Shown one piece after another: positions 20,281-31,630 of a DNA stretch of 64,000 bases (the first letter of the stretch is position 1; each line of letters opens with the position of its first letter). The notes under the pieces were generated by a model, which was not told the origin of the DNA, searched no databases, and was given only the letters and a program-made list of their open reading frames with translations. Made by a program: the position numbers and the translations under genes. Location of the stretch: the NCBI GenBank assembly GCA_002794785.1, contig NBBA01000009.1, positions 1-64,000 of the forward strand, given 5' to 3'. The DNA is from Coniferiporia sulphurascens. Lineage: Eukaryota > Basidiomycota > Agaricomycetes > Hymenochaetales > Hymenochaetaceae.

Positions 20281-23146
20281 GATCCCAACTCACCCTCTGG
20301 GTGTGCAACTATTATGGCATGCACCCCCTGGATTGAGAGAATGCCTCCTCCCAGTACCCAGGTGAGTCCTTTTTGTTTTCACTCCCCTTGGTGCTAGCCA
20401 CCACTCTACTCATGGCAGGCAACTTCAACCGTCACCACCACATGTGGTCCGAATTCTCAGTCCCATGACAAGACAATTTGGGGGCACAACCCCTTGATGA
20501 CTACTTCCGTGGACATGGCCTGGCCCCTGCCCACCTCCCTGACTCTGACTTGCGGCCCAATGGCACTCAACGTTGTTGCCCCATTGACATGATCTGGGCC
20601 CCACCTGCAGTTAACCCCGACTCTATTCTAGACTCGGCTACCTCCGACCCTTCACCATTGTCCGACCACGCCATCCTGCGATGGTCACTGCCATTTCGGC
20701 CCCCCCCTCCTGCCCTAAAGACACACTGGCTGCTACCAGCTGACAAGGAGGAATGGACTGACATCGCCTTCCCTCTACTCGAAGAAGCCTTCTGCCTACT
20801 GGGGCTTGACACCCATGCCCTAGACATCAAAGTGAAGGCGGTCGTTGACTCTATGGTCGCTGCCCTACAGCCGTTCACCCGCCTCTCCAAGCCATCGAAA
20901 ACGGAAGTCCCATGGTGGTCAACCCACTGCAAGACCCTCCTATCCGCCATTACAACGGCCACCACCCCCCTCCAGTGCTCCTCAGCTAGACGCACCTTCA
21001 AAAGAGGCATTAGGACGGCCAAACAGCAGTTCTACACTGACCAGGCAGTGGAAGCGGACGCCTACAACATCTGGAACTGGGCCAAGTGCGGCCTTGGAAA
21101 CCGACCCACCCCTATCCCCTCACTAAAACGACATGACGGCTCCTTCACCCAGACGGACGAGGAGAAAGGTGAGCTATTCCACAATACTTTCTTCATGCCC
21201 CCTCCACCTCAGGCAGTGGCCAACACCCCACCGCCACTGCCCCAACCGGCTGCCCTGCTCATCCTCCTCGCAGAGCTTACAGGGCCACTGGCCGACACAT
21301 CCAACTTGTCAGCTCCAGGCCTCTCAGGAATAGGTTACTGCCCCCTTAAATGGGTGGTGGACGCCTACCCCGATGAGATTCTCTCGCTTTTCAATGACTG
21401 TCTTCGCTTGGGGCACCACCTCGAGTGTTGGTGGATGGCAAAGGTGGTGATGCTCAGGAAGCCAAACAAGAAGGACCCCTTCTCGCCATGCTCATACCAG
21501 CCCATTACACTCGAGGAGACCCTAGGGAAACTCCTCAAAAAGATTATTGCTAACCAGCTCCAGTTCCTCACTAACATGTGGGACTGGTTGCCACCCAACC
21601 AATATGGGGGGGCGTCAAGGCCATTCGGTCTATGATGCCACCCAACACCTTTTACAGATTGCGGAACGAGCCCACTCAGAGGGCCTTGTCTGCTCGGTCC
21701 TAGTGGTCGACATCCAGGGCTTCTTTGACTTGGTTCACCCCCAACTCCTCCACCAGCAATTGCTGGACCTTGGTTGTGCACCCAACATGGCCAACTGGTG
21801 CTTGTCCTTCATGACGGATCGGCAGGTCGTGGTCACTTTCGATGGCACCACCCTCCCTACCACACCCAAACCTGACTTCGGAACCCCCCAAGGATCGCCA
21901 GTCTCCCCCATCCTGTCAATGATATTCGCAGGTGTGGTCCTCCGGCGCTTTCAACAAGCCGGCACCACCACCTTAGCATATGTCAACAACCATTTACTAA
22001 TCTGCATAGGTCCCTCAGTGGCATCCAACTGCTGCACCCTCACCTGCGCCTACCACCAACTCGACACCCTCTTCGGCACCATCGGTCTCAACATCAAAGC
22101 AGCCAAGATGGAGTGCCTCCACTTCCATCCTCCTTGGCAATGTACCAGCTATGACAGCTGGGACACTGCCAGGGTCCAGGTCGACTCCAACACCCTGATC
22201 TGCCCCTCAATCCCATTAAGATGGCTGGGGATATGGTGGGACCCAGGCCTCTCCTTTAAGCCCCATGTTGAGCGCATGCGCTCCAAGGGGCTCTCTACTC
22301 TCGCCGCCCTCCGCATTCTTGGCAACACACAATGCGGCATCTCGGCCCTCCTCCTCCGCCACCTATACACCTCCTGTGTCTGCTCAGTCCTTTCCTGGGG
22401 AGCACCAGTCTGGTACCATGGCCACCACCAAAAAACCCTGGTAAACTGCCTACAGACTGTGCAAAACACAGCCTGCTGGTGGATTCTGGGAATCTTCAAA
22501 GGTGCCTCCCCCCATTCCACCAATTTCCTTTGCTTGGTTCCCCCTCTCTCTTTCTATTTTGAATATATAAAGACCACCCATTCCCTGTGCCTTTGGCACA
22601 CCCCTCACTCTATTGGCTGAAAACTTTTTAAAAACGTAGCTAATAGACCTTTCTCCCTTTCTCTGCAGGTCTGAGCCCCATGGATTCAACAGGTCCCTGC
22701 ATACACGCACCCCCCATGGATGGACCCCCTGGCCTTTACGAATGGCCAAGTCCATTTCACCACCCCCATCACCCCAGTCAGCGCCGACACCCGCAAACAA
22801 TTTGTGAGCGCCGCACGAGCCTTAGGCTCCACCCCACACATCCAAGTATTCACAGATGGCTCATGCATCGACAACAAGTCGGGCTCTGCCATTTGTGCAA
22901 TGCTGGGCCCCACCCGCCTCCAGTCACGCCAACTGGAGTCCCCCAACTGTGCTACAGCCATGGACACTGAGGAGTTCTCCCTTGCCACAGCCCTGGGCTG
23001 GGTAGTGCACCGCCTCCCAGCGCAATTGTGTGTCGCATCAGACATCTTCTTTCTGTCCGATTTGCTGACTGCTCTGCACCTTTTCCACACATGGACCACC
23101 GCCCCCGCGCCCACCTCCTTCACATATGGAAAGCAGGTGTGGAGAC

Positions 23147-23705
23147 TGTTAAGCTCAACGGGTACACGGTGATCAGCATCAGGGCTTCCTGATCATCAGG
23201 GCTGGTAGTATGGCAATGGGGCTTCCTAGATGTCATAAGTCAAAGATGATCGGCGATGGGGCTTCCTGATTGGTGATGTGGATGCGGTAGGCTTCTGTAG
23301 TGAGTTGGGTTATGACAAAGCAACTAGTGGCACACTGGCGCACAGTAGACTGGTGGTAGCAGATAATGGGCTTGTATGAACAAAGAGCACAAGCTTAGGG
23401 CTTGTGCTACTGAAGTTACATGCTTATATGCTACTCTATGTGTTTGCTACTGTAGCAACTTGGTTAGGTGTGTTTACCAGACTAAGGAAGGTCATGGAAA
23501 CTCAAGGAAGGCCTTGGTAATACAAGTACGGTGATCAGTAAGCAAAGCACGTCATCATGGTGCAAGAAGGCGTCATCATGGCATCTTATGGCGCAAGGCG
23601 AAATAAGGATGAGTAAGTCAGAGAAATGGGGGAGTTGCGCTGACTGATGATGACGAAGAGGAAGTGAGTCAGCGCAGTAAGGAAAAGTAAAGGAAAATTG
23701 TAACA
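23147..23705 (-). repeat. 3' LTR of element A (559 bp)
   Basis: Differs from the 5' LTR at about 21 positions by eye: 19 transitions, about 16 of them CG in one copy against TG or CA in the other. This implies an old insertion followed by CpG deamination. Confidence 0.92.
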
Positions 23706-23718
23706 TTGCCTCCTGTTT
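23706..23718 (-). promoter_or_regulatory. Probable polypurine tract of element A
   Basis: On the minus strand AACAGGAGGCAA directly precedes the 3' LTR, the place where plus-strand DNA synthesis is primed. It is purine-rich but short, so only a tentative call. Confidence 0.4.
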
Positions 23719-24175
23719 AGGATCGACAAGTCACCGAATTGTCAAAATAAAATATAGAGATGAGTTCAACAAAAAGAGGAAAAGAATCCAGGTGTATCAA
23801 GATGCCAGCTTGGCAGGTCTTTAAGTGTAATGCCAAGTTCACTGCAGAGTTTGTTACCATGCTCTTTGGTACCTAATCCAGGTCTTTCACCAAAATTAAT
23901 GGTATAATGTCTGAGGACAGTGAAAAAGTGGAAAAAAGATGCAAAAAGAATCCCTAACCTGGATTGCAAGTCATATTAACCTATAGGGCCAAGTGAAGGC
24001 CAATAAACGATAAGGAAAAGGCAAGCTGCCAACAAAGACAATAACAAGCAGGGAAATGGGTGTAAAAATTTGAAGAGAAACGCACTAGTGGGCCTTTTAA
24101 GGTCGTACCCAGGAGTAGTAGTTTAGGGTCGTTGCGGACACACGCTAGTTTTCTGTCATTGCGGACTAGGATCCC

Positions 24176-25472
24176 TCAGTTAGATTGGTCATTGTTATTT
24201 GACCCCATATCAACATCGTCAATGTTAATACCAGCTGCAATGTCGTCCATGTATGACTGGAGTAGAATGCGGGCCCCTAGATCAGAGAGGCATACCGTGC
24301 GTCTACCATTTGGTGCATTTGCTGGTGATGGTGGTCTGTTCTCATCCGGAGTGGGCGTTTGTTCTTGTCCATGTTGAGGACATTCGCCGGGAGGATGACG
24401 GGGTGTGGCCTTTTTGCACCATGGGCAGGTGTACTGCACACAGTGAGTGGTAAGGTGTGCAGGTGACAGACATGTGGAGCAATGTGTGCGTGAGGACGTC
24501 GAGGACGATGACTGGGACGGGGGTGGGGCTTGAACCGGGAGCGGTTCGGTCTGAGTTGTGGAGTTGCAACAAGTGACTGCCGGGGATGACGGAACCGTTG
24601 GGACGAGTGGGGGAGCTGGTGCAGGACGGTAGAGATGCGCTTGAGGATGAAGAGGAATGAGTATGGTGTGAATACCCTCTTCTTCGAGCGCCTCATAGTC
24701 TGTGTTGCATAGCAGTCGGAGATTGTCAACCAGATTACTTAGTCGTGAGTCCAGCATCTCCGTTATCTCCTGCGTGTGCCATGCCAGGCGTTGCATGTCC
24801 TCCAGTGTCCATAGGCGTTGGCGCATCCGGTTGATCTGGTGTGACCTGGGGTGGGTGGAGAGAATCCGGTTGACATCTGTATCCAGGTCTGGGGCTGCGA
24901 GTACGTGCTGGAGGATGGTACGCGGGAGGAGGGGTGCGGTTTGCCGGTTCAGGTTGTGTACTGGGTACCGACGACGGGTTGCCAGGTGGTGATGGCGTCG
25001 GTACTCGGCGCTGGTCCCGCTGTTCCTGGGCTGTGAGTGCGAGCTCATGGAAGAGAGTTGCCTGGTTATGCAAATTGGTGAGGTGAAGGAGTAAGTCGAC
25101 AGAGGGTAGGTCTGTGTGGCTTAGCTGGTTTTCTAGACCCTCAATTTCGAACTCAATTTCAGTGAGATCTGAGGGTTGGATGAAATCTTCTGGGAAGGTG
25201 CATCGGAGTTGTTTGATGATGTCCTGGCGAGTGGGAGCGGATCTGTGGGGTTGGTACTCCTGGTGACGGATTTCGATCGGTGGATTTTGAATCGGAAGAG
25301 TTGGAGAGAGCGGTCAGCGATTGGCAACGGTGGGGTATCGGATGTGTGGGGTGCGATGGGTGCGAGCCTGGATAGTGGTGGTGAGAGCACAGACGAAGAC
25401 GAATAGTCCGCTTGGTATGGCAATGGCAAGGTACCACAGGTGGTTGTTGGTGGTAATGTAGGCGGTGGGCAT
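24176..25472 (-). CDS. Third ORF of element A: predicted membrane-anchored, zinc-knuckle accessory protein (frame-broken)
   Basis: Lies between integrase/chromodomain and 3' LTR on the sense strand. The ATG at 25472 starts MPTAYITTNNHLW, followed by a hydrophobic span (about residues 13-31, LWYLAIAIPSGLFVFVCAL) and a basic stretch, the pattern of a single membrane anchor. After a TGA at 25314-25316 the same frame continues with an acidic, amphipathic part (LTEIEFEIEGLENQL; LHELALTAQEQRDQRR). Coding character then passes to the frame open from 25048 to 24176: INRMRQRLWTLEDMQRLAWH, LDSRLSNLVDNLRLL, a Pro/Ser linker, CSTCLSPAHLTTHC (CX2CX4HX4C), CPWCKKATPRHPPGEC (CX2CX6HX4C) and an acidic tail. 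The change of frame is either a mutation or recoding. No known family is recognised; an env-like role is only suggested by position. Confidence 0.6.
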
Positions 25473-25499
25473 AGAAGGGGAATGTAGAGCGGATGAGGT

Positions 25500-28400
25500 T
25501 TAGGTGATTTTCTTGAGGTTTTTATACATGTCTAGGATGTCGGAAGCATGTGAAAAGTCTTTTTCGGCGAGCCATTGATTTTCGGAAGACGGGTATCCGG
25601 TCCACTTGACTAGGAAACGCCGTCTGTTTCCAGCGCCCTTGTGTGAGAGAATAGCCTCGATTTCGTATTCCTGCTGATCTTCTATCAGGTCAGGTGGCGG
25701 TTGACTGAATGGAGGTCCGTGTGCGTTGGTCTCCGAGTATGCTGAAAGAAGTGAGGCGTGGAAAACAGGGTGTATACGCCATGCCTCGGGTAATTTGAGG
25801 CGGTAATTCAGGGGTGATAGTACCTGAATTATGGGAAACGGTCCCTCTCGTTTAGGTGACAATTTGCGGGATCGGTTGGGGAAATGCAAGTTAGTGGCTT
25901 CTAACCAAACTTTGTCGCTGAGTTTGAATGGTTTGAAGCCTCATGCTCCGAAACGTGCCATATGGGCGTGGGCTAAATCATGGGTGGCGAGTGCTTCCTT
26001 TCGGATTGATGAAAGGAGGCACAGGCGCTGTGAGAGAGACGGGAGATCGGTATCTTCTATCACCGCGGGAATGGGTATAGGGTTGTATCCTAGCATGATG
26101 GTGAACGGTGAAGTCTTGGTGACTGAATGGGTCTGGATATTGTGTGAGAATTCCAGGTCAGTGAGTGAGTCAGCCCATGAGTGAGGTGATGTGCCGCAAT
26201 AAATGCACAGATAAGCTTCGACTTCCTGGTTGGCGCATTCAGTTTGCCCATCGGTTTGAGGGTGATATGCCATGGATAGTTTCGATTTAATCCCGAGGCA
26301 TTTGCACAACATTTGGAAGACTTGTGATGCGAATTGGGGTCCTCTGTCCGAGATGATACGTTTGGGGAGTCCGAAACGTCGGTAGACATTGTCATGGTAA
26401 CACTTCGCTGTTCCGAGTGCGTCAATAGTTTTGTGACAAGGAATGAGAATAATTCCTTTGGAGGCGTCATGATCTACGACTACCATGATGGAGTTGTATC
26501 CGTTTGACATGGGTAAGTCTGAGATGAAGTCCATGGATACCAATTGAAACGGGAGCATTGAGGCATCTGCGGGTATCGGGAGCATTGGTGGCTTGGTTGG
26601 ATGTGTGTTGATTTTCATCTGTTGGCACGCAGCGCATCCTTTGATGTAGTTTCCTACAAACACCATTAAACCGGGCCACCAATAGTGTTGTCACACCAAT
26701 TGGGAGGTTTTGAATACCCCTGGGTGTCCGAATAATGGGAGATCATGGAACATTTGTAAGATTTCCCGTTTGATTTCCGTGTTGCCTGGTATGTATACCC
26801 GTTTCTGGTATCGGAGGAGACCGGAGTCGATAGTCCAATCGTCAAGCGAGAATCGGAAAGGAGACGGGATTTTCAAAGCCCATGCGTCCTGAATCGTTTT
26901 TGCGAATGAATCCCCTTCCTGAGCTTCTCGAATGCAGTTCAGGAGATCCACATTGATTGTTCCGATAAACAAAGTTTTTGGTAGCATAATACGTTCTTCT
27001 AGTGGTTCTTCACCATGATCCGGGCGTCTGGATAGCGCGTCAGCGCCTGGGATGGATTTTCCTGGGCGGTGGGTGATTACACAGTTGAACTGTGAGAGGA
27101 ATAAATTCCATCTCGATTGTCTCGGGGTTAAGCGACATTCGGATCTGAAGTATGATAGATTTTTGTGGTCGCACCAAATCGTGGTTGTGTGTGGATTGCC
27201 GAGGAGGTAGTGGTGCCATGCTTCAAGGCCATGTATTATCCCTAGGAGTTCTCTGTCATAAACTTCATACTGCTGTTGGGCCGGTCCGAATGTTTCCGAA
27301 ATGTATCCGCATGGCTGTAAATCGCCATTTGAATTTGTCTGGTAGAGTACTGCTCCAGAGGCCACCTTCGATGTGTCTGTTTCGAGGATAAACGGTTTGG
27401 TGGGATCAGGTACGAGTAGGGCCGGTTTATCAAGGAAAAGTGTTTTAAGCTTTGTAAACGCTTGGTCCCGTTCAGGTGTCCATTTCCATTGCTCATTAGT
27501 GCAGGTGAGTTCATTGAGCAGGTATACAATATCCGAAAAACTGGGGATAAAATGTCTGTAGTAATTGCAGAATCCCATAAAGCTTTGCAGCTGTTTGACG
27601 GTGCGTGGGGTAGGCCAATCGGCAATTCCTGCTAATTTGACAGGGTCCATGTGGATGTTATCTGGGGTGATGATCATTCCTAGAAATTCGATGCATTGTA
27701 CCCCAAATAAGCATTTCTCCGGTTTGCAATAAAGATCATTGGCTGTGCAGATATCAAGAATGTGGCAAGTGCACTGGTAAAGTTCTTCCATTGAGTTGGC
27801 TAGGATGAGTATGTCATCCATGTATATCAAGGTTCCGTCTTCAAGAATTATGAAATGGAAGGTGTCGTCCATGAAGGCCTGGAATGTGGCAGGTGAGTTG
27901 CATAGTCTAAAGAACATAATGGTTGGTTCAAAAAGTCCTCGAGGAGTTTTAAAGGCGGCTTTCCATTGATCGCCATCTTTTATCCGAATGTTGTTATATC
28001 CCGATCTGAGGTCAAGTCTTGTAAAATACTTGGCTCCTTTGAGTTTGTCCATGAGATCGCTGATTAGAGGTAATGGGTACGCATTCTTAATGGTTCCTTC
28101 ATTTAGAGCTCGGTAGTCCTGACATCCTTGTAGGCTCATGTCCTTCTTTCCTACAAAGAAAAAAGGAGATGCCATGGGTGATTTGGATGGTTGAATGTAG
28201 CCTTTGTGTAGGTTTTCGTCTAGGAATTCATCCAGTGCTGCCAGTTCTTTAGGTGCCAGTGGGTAGACTTTACAGTCGTGTGGTATGAAATCCAGTTTGA
28301 GATCAATGGCGTGGTCATAGGGTCTGGAGATTGGGAATCATTCTGCCGATTTTTTGCGAAAGATGTCGAGGTACCGGTGGTATTCAGGGGGAATTAGTTG

Positions 28401-28847
28401 TTCCACAGGCTTTGTTTCTTTAACCTGTTCCTGAGCGAGTGAGGTAGCGGTAGTAACTTTTGCGATAGCAAGAGTGCCTTTTTGCCAATCAATAACCGGA
28501 TTATGGTTTTTTAACCATGGTAGGCCAAGGATAACGTCTTCCTTGCCTAGAGAAGTTACAAGTAACTTTAGGGGAAGTGATTTCCCTTTGATGCGAACCA
28601 GTCGCCAAGTGTACTTGGTGATGGTTCCATGTTTGTTGGTGGATCCATCTGCATTAAGAACTGTAATGGGATGAGCAAGTGTTCGTGTTGGTATGCGATG
28701 CTTGATGACGAATTTGGCATCGATGAACTGGCCTTCAGTGCCAGAATCGATGAGCGCATTGGTGGGGATGGTTTTGTCATAGACAATCATAGAAATTGGG
28801 ATCTTCATTGCAGGGAGTGAAGGATCGGAATTTACAATTGGAGACAT
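25500..28847 (-). pseudogene. pol: Element A pol: protease, RT, RNase H, integrase, chromodomain
   Basis: One continuous frame of 1115 codons, interrupted only by TGA at 28338-28340, 26691-26693 and 25941-25943. Order: aspartic protease (ALIDSGTEGQF); RT with LDLRSGYNNIRI, FRLCNSPATFQAF and catalytic IYMDDILI; RNase H (LETDTSKVASGAVL, YEVYDRELLGII, HKNLSYF, GADALSRR); integrase HHCC zinc finger (FHD..GHPG...GCAACQ) and DDE core ([25 protein letters not shown]); chromodomain (YEIEAILSHKG, FLVKWTGYPSSENQW). At the first TGA element B has Arg (CGA), at the second Arg (CGT). The start MSPIVNSDPSL is 38 nt after the gag stop and in another frame. Confidence 0.92.
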
Positions 28848-28885
28848 GGTAACAGGAAGACTTAATGTCCGTCTAAGCTTCCTCT

Positions 28886-30190
28886 TTAAAAACCCTGCTT
28901 GTCCAGGATGTCAAAGATCTCATCTTTCTTCATCTCGTCAAATTGATTGAGGAGATTATGGATGCTCACCGTGATATGTTCGGGAGCTTGGTTCTCCGGA
29001 TTGGACTCGTTTGTCTCGACAATTGGGAATGTGTTATTGATGGTACGGACCGTGCGTTGTTGGCTGGGTCCCTGTTGGTACTTGGTACAATCGCAAGCGT
29101 TATGGCCTTTCTCTCTACAGGCCAGACAACGTCCTTCGTGCATGCACTTTGCACGTTCCTCCTCGGAGAGGCGTGGTGGACGATTTGTAGTGTTTCCCTG
29201 TGCGCCACGTTGGTTTGGCTGGTAAGGTCGATGTTGCTGGTTGTTTCCGAGATTGCGGAAACGATTCTCTTGTTTAATGGGAGCTTGTCCCGGGCCACGG
29301 AGGGCCTTGAGTCTTTGGTAGACTGCGTCTTGTTTGGAGGCCTCTTGGTACCATTCTTCGATGGTAGAGGGTGTCTTGGTACTTGCTAGGACGCATGCGA
29401 GAAGGCCATGTCTGAGGCCTTTCTCGTAGATGGGGATGAGGTTGTTGTCCCCTGACATGCCTGCTCAGGTTATGAGGGACTGGAAGCGGCTGTTATAGTC
29501 GTCAGCCGACCCCGTTTGTTGGAGCGTCATGATCTCTTGGGAGGCTTCGGCAACATCATTGGTGGTGATGAACGTATTGCGGAAATCGCATTTGAAATCT
29601 CCCCACGTGCCATATCCGACGATGGTGGTGAGGGTCTTGCTGTTGGGGTCTTTGGCGAGGGCGGACACGAGTGTTTCGCGGTTGATGGCCCAATCTCCTG
29701 CAGTCCCTGTCTGCATATAGGAGAGGACAAAGTTGACTTTCAACTCATCGGTAGTGTATACGTGGTGGTTGATGTGGAGGTATGCTTCGCAGCTGGATAG
29801 GAAGCATCTAGCGTACTTTCGGTCCCTGTCGAAGATGTTGGGGCGGGCAAGGTTGATCTCCTTAGGTACTGGTTGTGACATTTGAGGAGGTGGTGTCTGA
29901 GTTTTCGGGAAGATGGTTCAGTAGTTGGGTACGTTTTGTACAAACGTAAGGTGTGCATCCTCAGCGTCGTTGGCTTTGAACCACTGAAAATCTCCATTGG
30001 TGTTTTCTAACCACAAGTAGTAGTCAAAATCGTTCGAGTTGGTCTGTTTCTTTTTAAAGCACTTGAGGTCGTGGTCCCAGGTTCCTCCTACGAGAGGGTA
30101 GACGGGCTGTAGTTGGGCTAGTTTCGACAGGTTGGGCAAAGGGTTTGGTGCTTGGACATTGGATACGTCAGCAAAAAAATTTGGGAAAGC
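28886..30190 (-). pseudogene. gag: Element A gag: capsid-like and zinc-knuckle nucleocapsid
   Basis: An N-terminal part (30190-29918, LQPVYPLVGGTWDHDLKCF, LWLENTNGDFQWF) resembles the start of element B gag. TGA at 29918-29920 is followed in the same frame by the capsid-like region (MSQPVPKEINLARPNIFDRD, GYGTWGDFKCDFRNTFITT, DDYNSRFQSLI) to TGA at 29465-29467. The remainder, to the true stop at 28886, has CLACREKGHNACDC (CX2CX4HX4C). Gag forms the particle and binds the RNA. No in-frame ATG is clear upstream of 29881, so the start is uncertain. Confidence 0.8.
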
Positions 30191-30197
30191 TTGTGCT
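30187..30197 (-). promoter_or_regulatory. Self-primer binding site of element A
   Basis: On the minus strand AGCACAAGCTT begins 2 nt after the 5' LTR. It is the exact reverse complement of AAGCTTGTGCT in the LTR at 30439-30449, the predicted 5' end of the transcript. This is the Tf1/sushi arrangement, where the transcript primes its own cDNA. The same site occurs in element B at 37392-37402. Confidence 0.7.
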
Positions 30198-30199
30198 AG

Positions 30200-30758
30200 T
30201 GTTAAGCTCAACGGGTACGCGGTGATCAACGTCGGGGCTTCCTGATCGTCAGGGCTGGTAGTACGGCAATGGGGCTTCCTAGATGTCATAAGTCGAAGAT
30301 GATTGGCGATGGGGCTTCCTGATCGGCGATGTGGATGTGGTAGGCTTCTGTAGCGAGTTGGGTTATGACAAAGCAACTAGTGGCACACTGGCACACAGTA
30401 GACTGGTGGTAGCAGATAATGGGCTTGTATGAACAAAGAGCACAAGCTTAGGGCTTGTGCTACTGAAGTTACATGCTTATATGCTACTCTATGTGTTTGC
30501 TACTGTAGCAACTTGGTTAGGTGTGTTTACCAGACTATGGAAGGTCATGGAAACACAAGGAAGGCCTTGGTAATACAAGTACAGTGATCAGTAAGCAAAG
30601 CACGTCATCATGGTGCAAGAAGGCGTCATCATGGCGTCTTATGGTGTAAGGTGAAATAAGGATGAGTAAGTCAGAGAAATGGGGGAGTTGCGCTGACTGA
30701 TGATGACGAAGAGGAAGTGAGTCAGCGCAGTAGGGAAAAGTAAAGGAAAATTGTAACA
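30200..30758 (-). repeat. 5' LTR of element A (559 bp)
   Basis: Sense strand reads TGTTACAATTTTCC... to ...GAGCTTAACA. Retains more CpG than the 3' LTR in its terminal ~210 bp. Contains the promoter elements listed separately. Confidence 0.92.
30439..30481 (-). promoter_or_regulatory. LTR promoter: TATA box and predicted transcription start
   Basis: On the minus strand TATAAGC (30481-30475) lies 32 nt upstream of AAGCTTGTGCT (30449-30439), a normal TATA-to-start spacing. The start is inferred from the 11-nt complementarity to the primer-binding site. The box and start are embedded in the inverted repeat AGCACAAGC / GCTTGTGCT and are kept in most or all solo LTRs of the window. Confidence 0.6.
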
Positions 30759-31072
30759 GAGACCCTGCTGGACTCATACCCCCAGCTCACCATTCATTTT
30801 GTATGGTGCCCCGGCCACTCAGACATCCCCAGCAATGAATGGGCTGACATGGAAGCGAAACTGGCGATGGAGCTCCCTCCATCTGACCTCAAGCCCTCCA
30901 CCTCCACACTAAAGGAAGTTGCTGTCCACACCCTCATGGATCGGTGGACCCTCTCACTCACACGCCCCTTAGCCTCAACCACTGATAAGTACCTGGTGGT
31001 CCACGGCATCCCCACACACCGACCTAGAAAGCTGCTCATGCATTTGGTCGACCACCCACGAACTGAGCTATC

Positions 31073-31630
31073 TGTTACAATTTTCCCTTACTTTCCCTTA
31101 CTGCGCTGACTCACTTCACCTTCGTCATCATCAGTCAGCACAACTCCCCCATTTCTCTACCTTACTCATCCTTATTCGCCTTGTGCCATAAGACGCCATG
31201 ATGACGCCTTATTGCACCATCATGACGTGCTTTGCTTACTGATCACCGTACTTGTATTACCAAGGCCTTCCTTGCGTTTCCATGACCTTCCATAGTCTGG
31301 TAAACACACCTAACCAAGTTGCTACAGTAGCAAACACATAGAGTAGCATATAAGCATGTAACTTCAGTAGCACAAGCCCTAAGCTTGTGCTCTTTGTTCA
31401 TACAAGCCCATTATCTGCTACCACCAGTCTACTGTGTGCCACTTGGCCATTAGTTGCTTCGTCGTAACCCGACTTGCTATAGAAGCCTACCGCGTCCACA
31501 TCGCTGATCAGGAAGCCCCATCGACGATCACCCTCGACTTACGACATCTAGGAAGCCCCATTGCCGTACCATCAGTTCTGACAATCAGGAAGCCCCGACG
31601 TCGATCACCACGTAACCGTTGAGCTTAACA
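31073..31630 (+). mobile_element. Solo LTR 6 of the element-A family (558 bp)
   Basis: Sense on plus. CTATC duplicated at 31068-31072 and 31631-31635; interrupts the RNase H/C-terminal junction of L8, only 310 bp from element A and in the opposite orientation to it. Confidence 0.93.

Larger units (their letters stand above)
23147..30758 (-). mobile_element. Complete Ty3/gypsy chromodomain retrotransposon, element A (7612 bp)
   Basis: Two 559-bp LTRs (23147-23705 as 3' LTR, 30200-30758 as 5' LTR) enclose gag, pol (protease, RT, RNase H, integrase, chromodomain) and a third reading frame, all on the minus strand. GAGAC is duplicated at 23142-23146 and 30759-30763, inside the RNase H sequence of L8. 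Gene order and the chromodomain place it among chromoviruses, and the self-primer match suggests the Tf1/sushi group. It differs from Tf1 in the extra frame downstream of integrase. All six in-frame stops found are TGA, so it is inactive as it stands. Confidence 0.93.
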
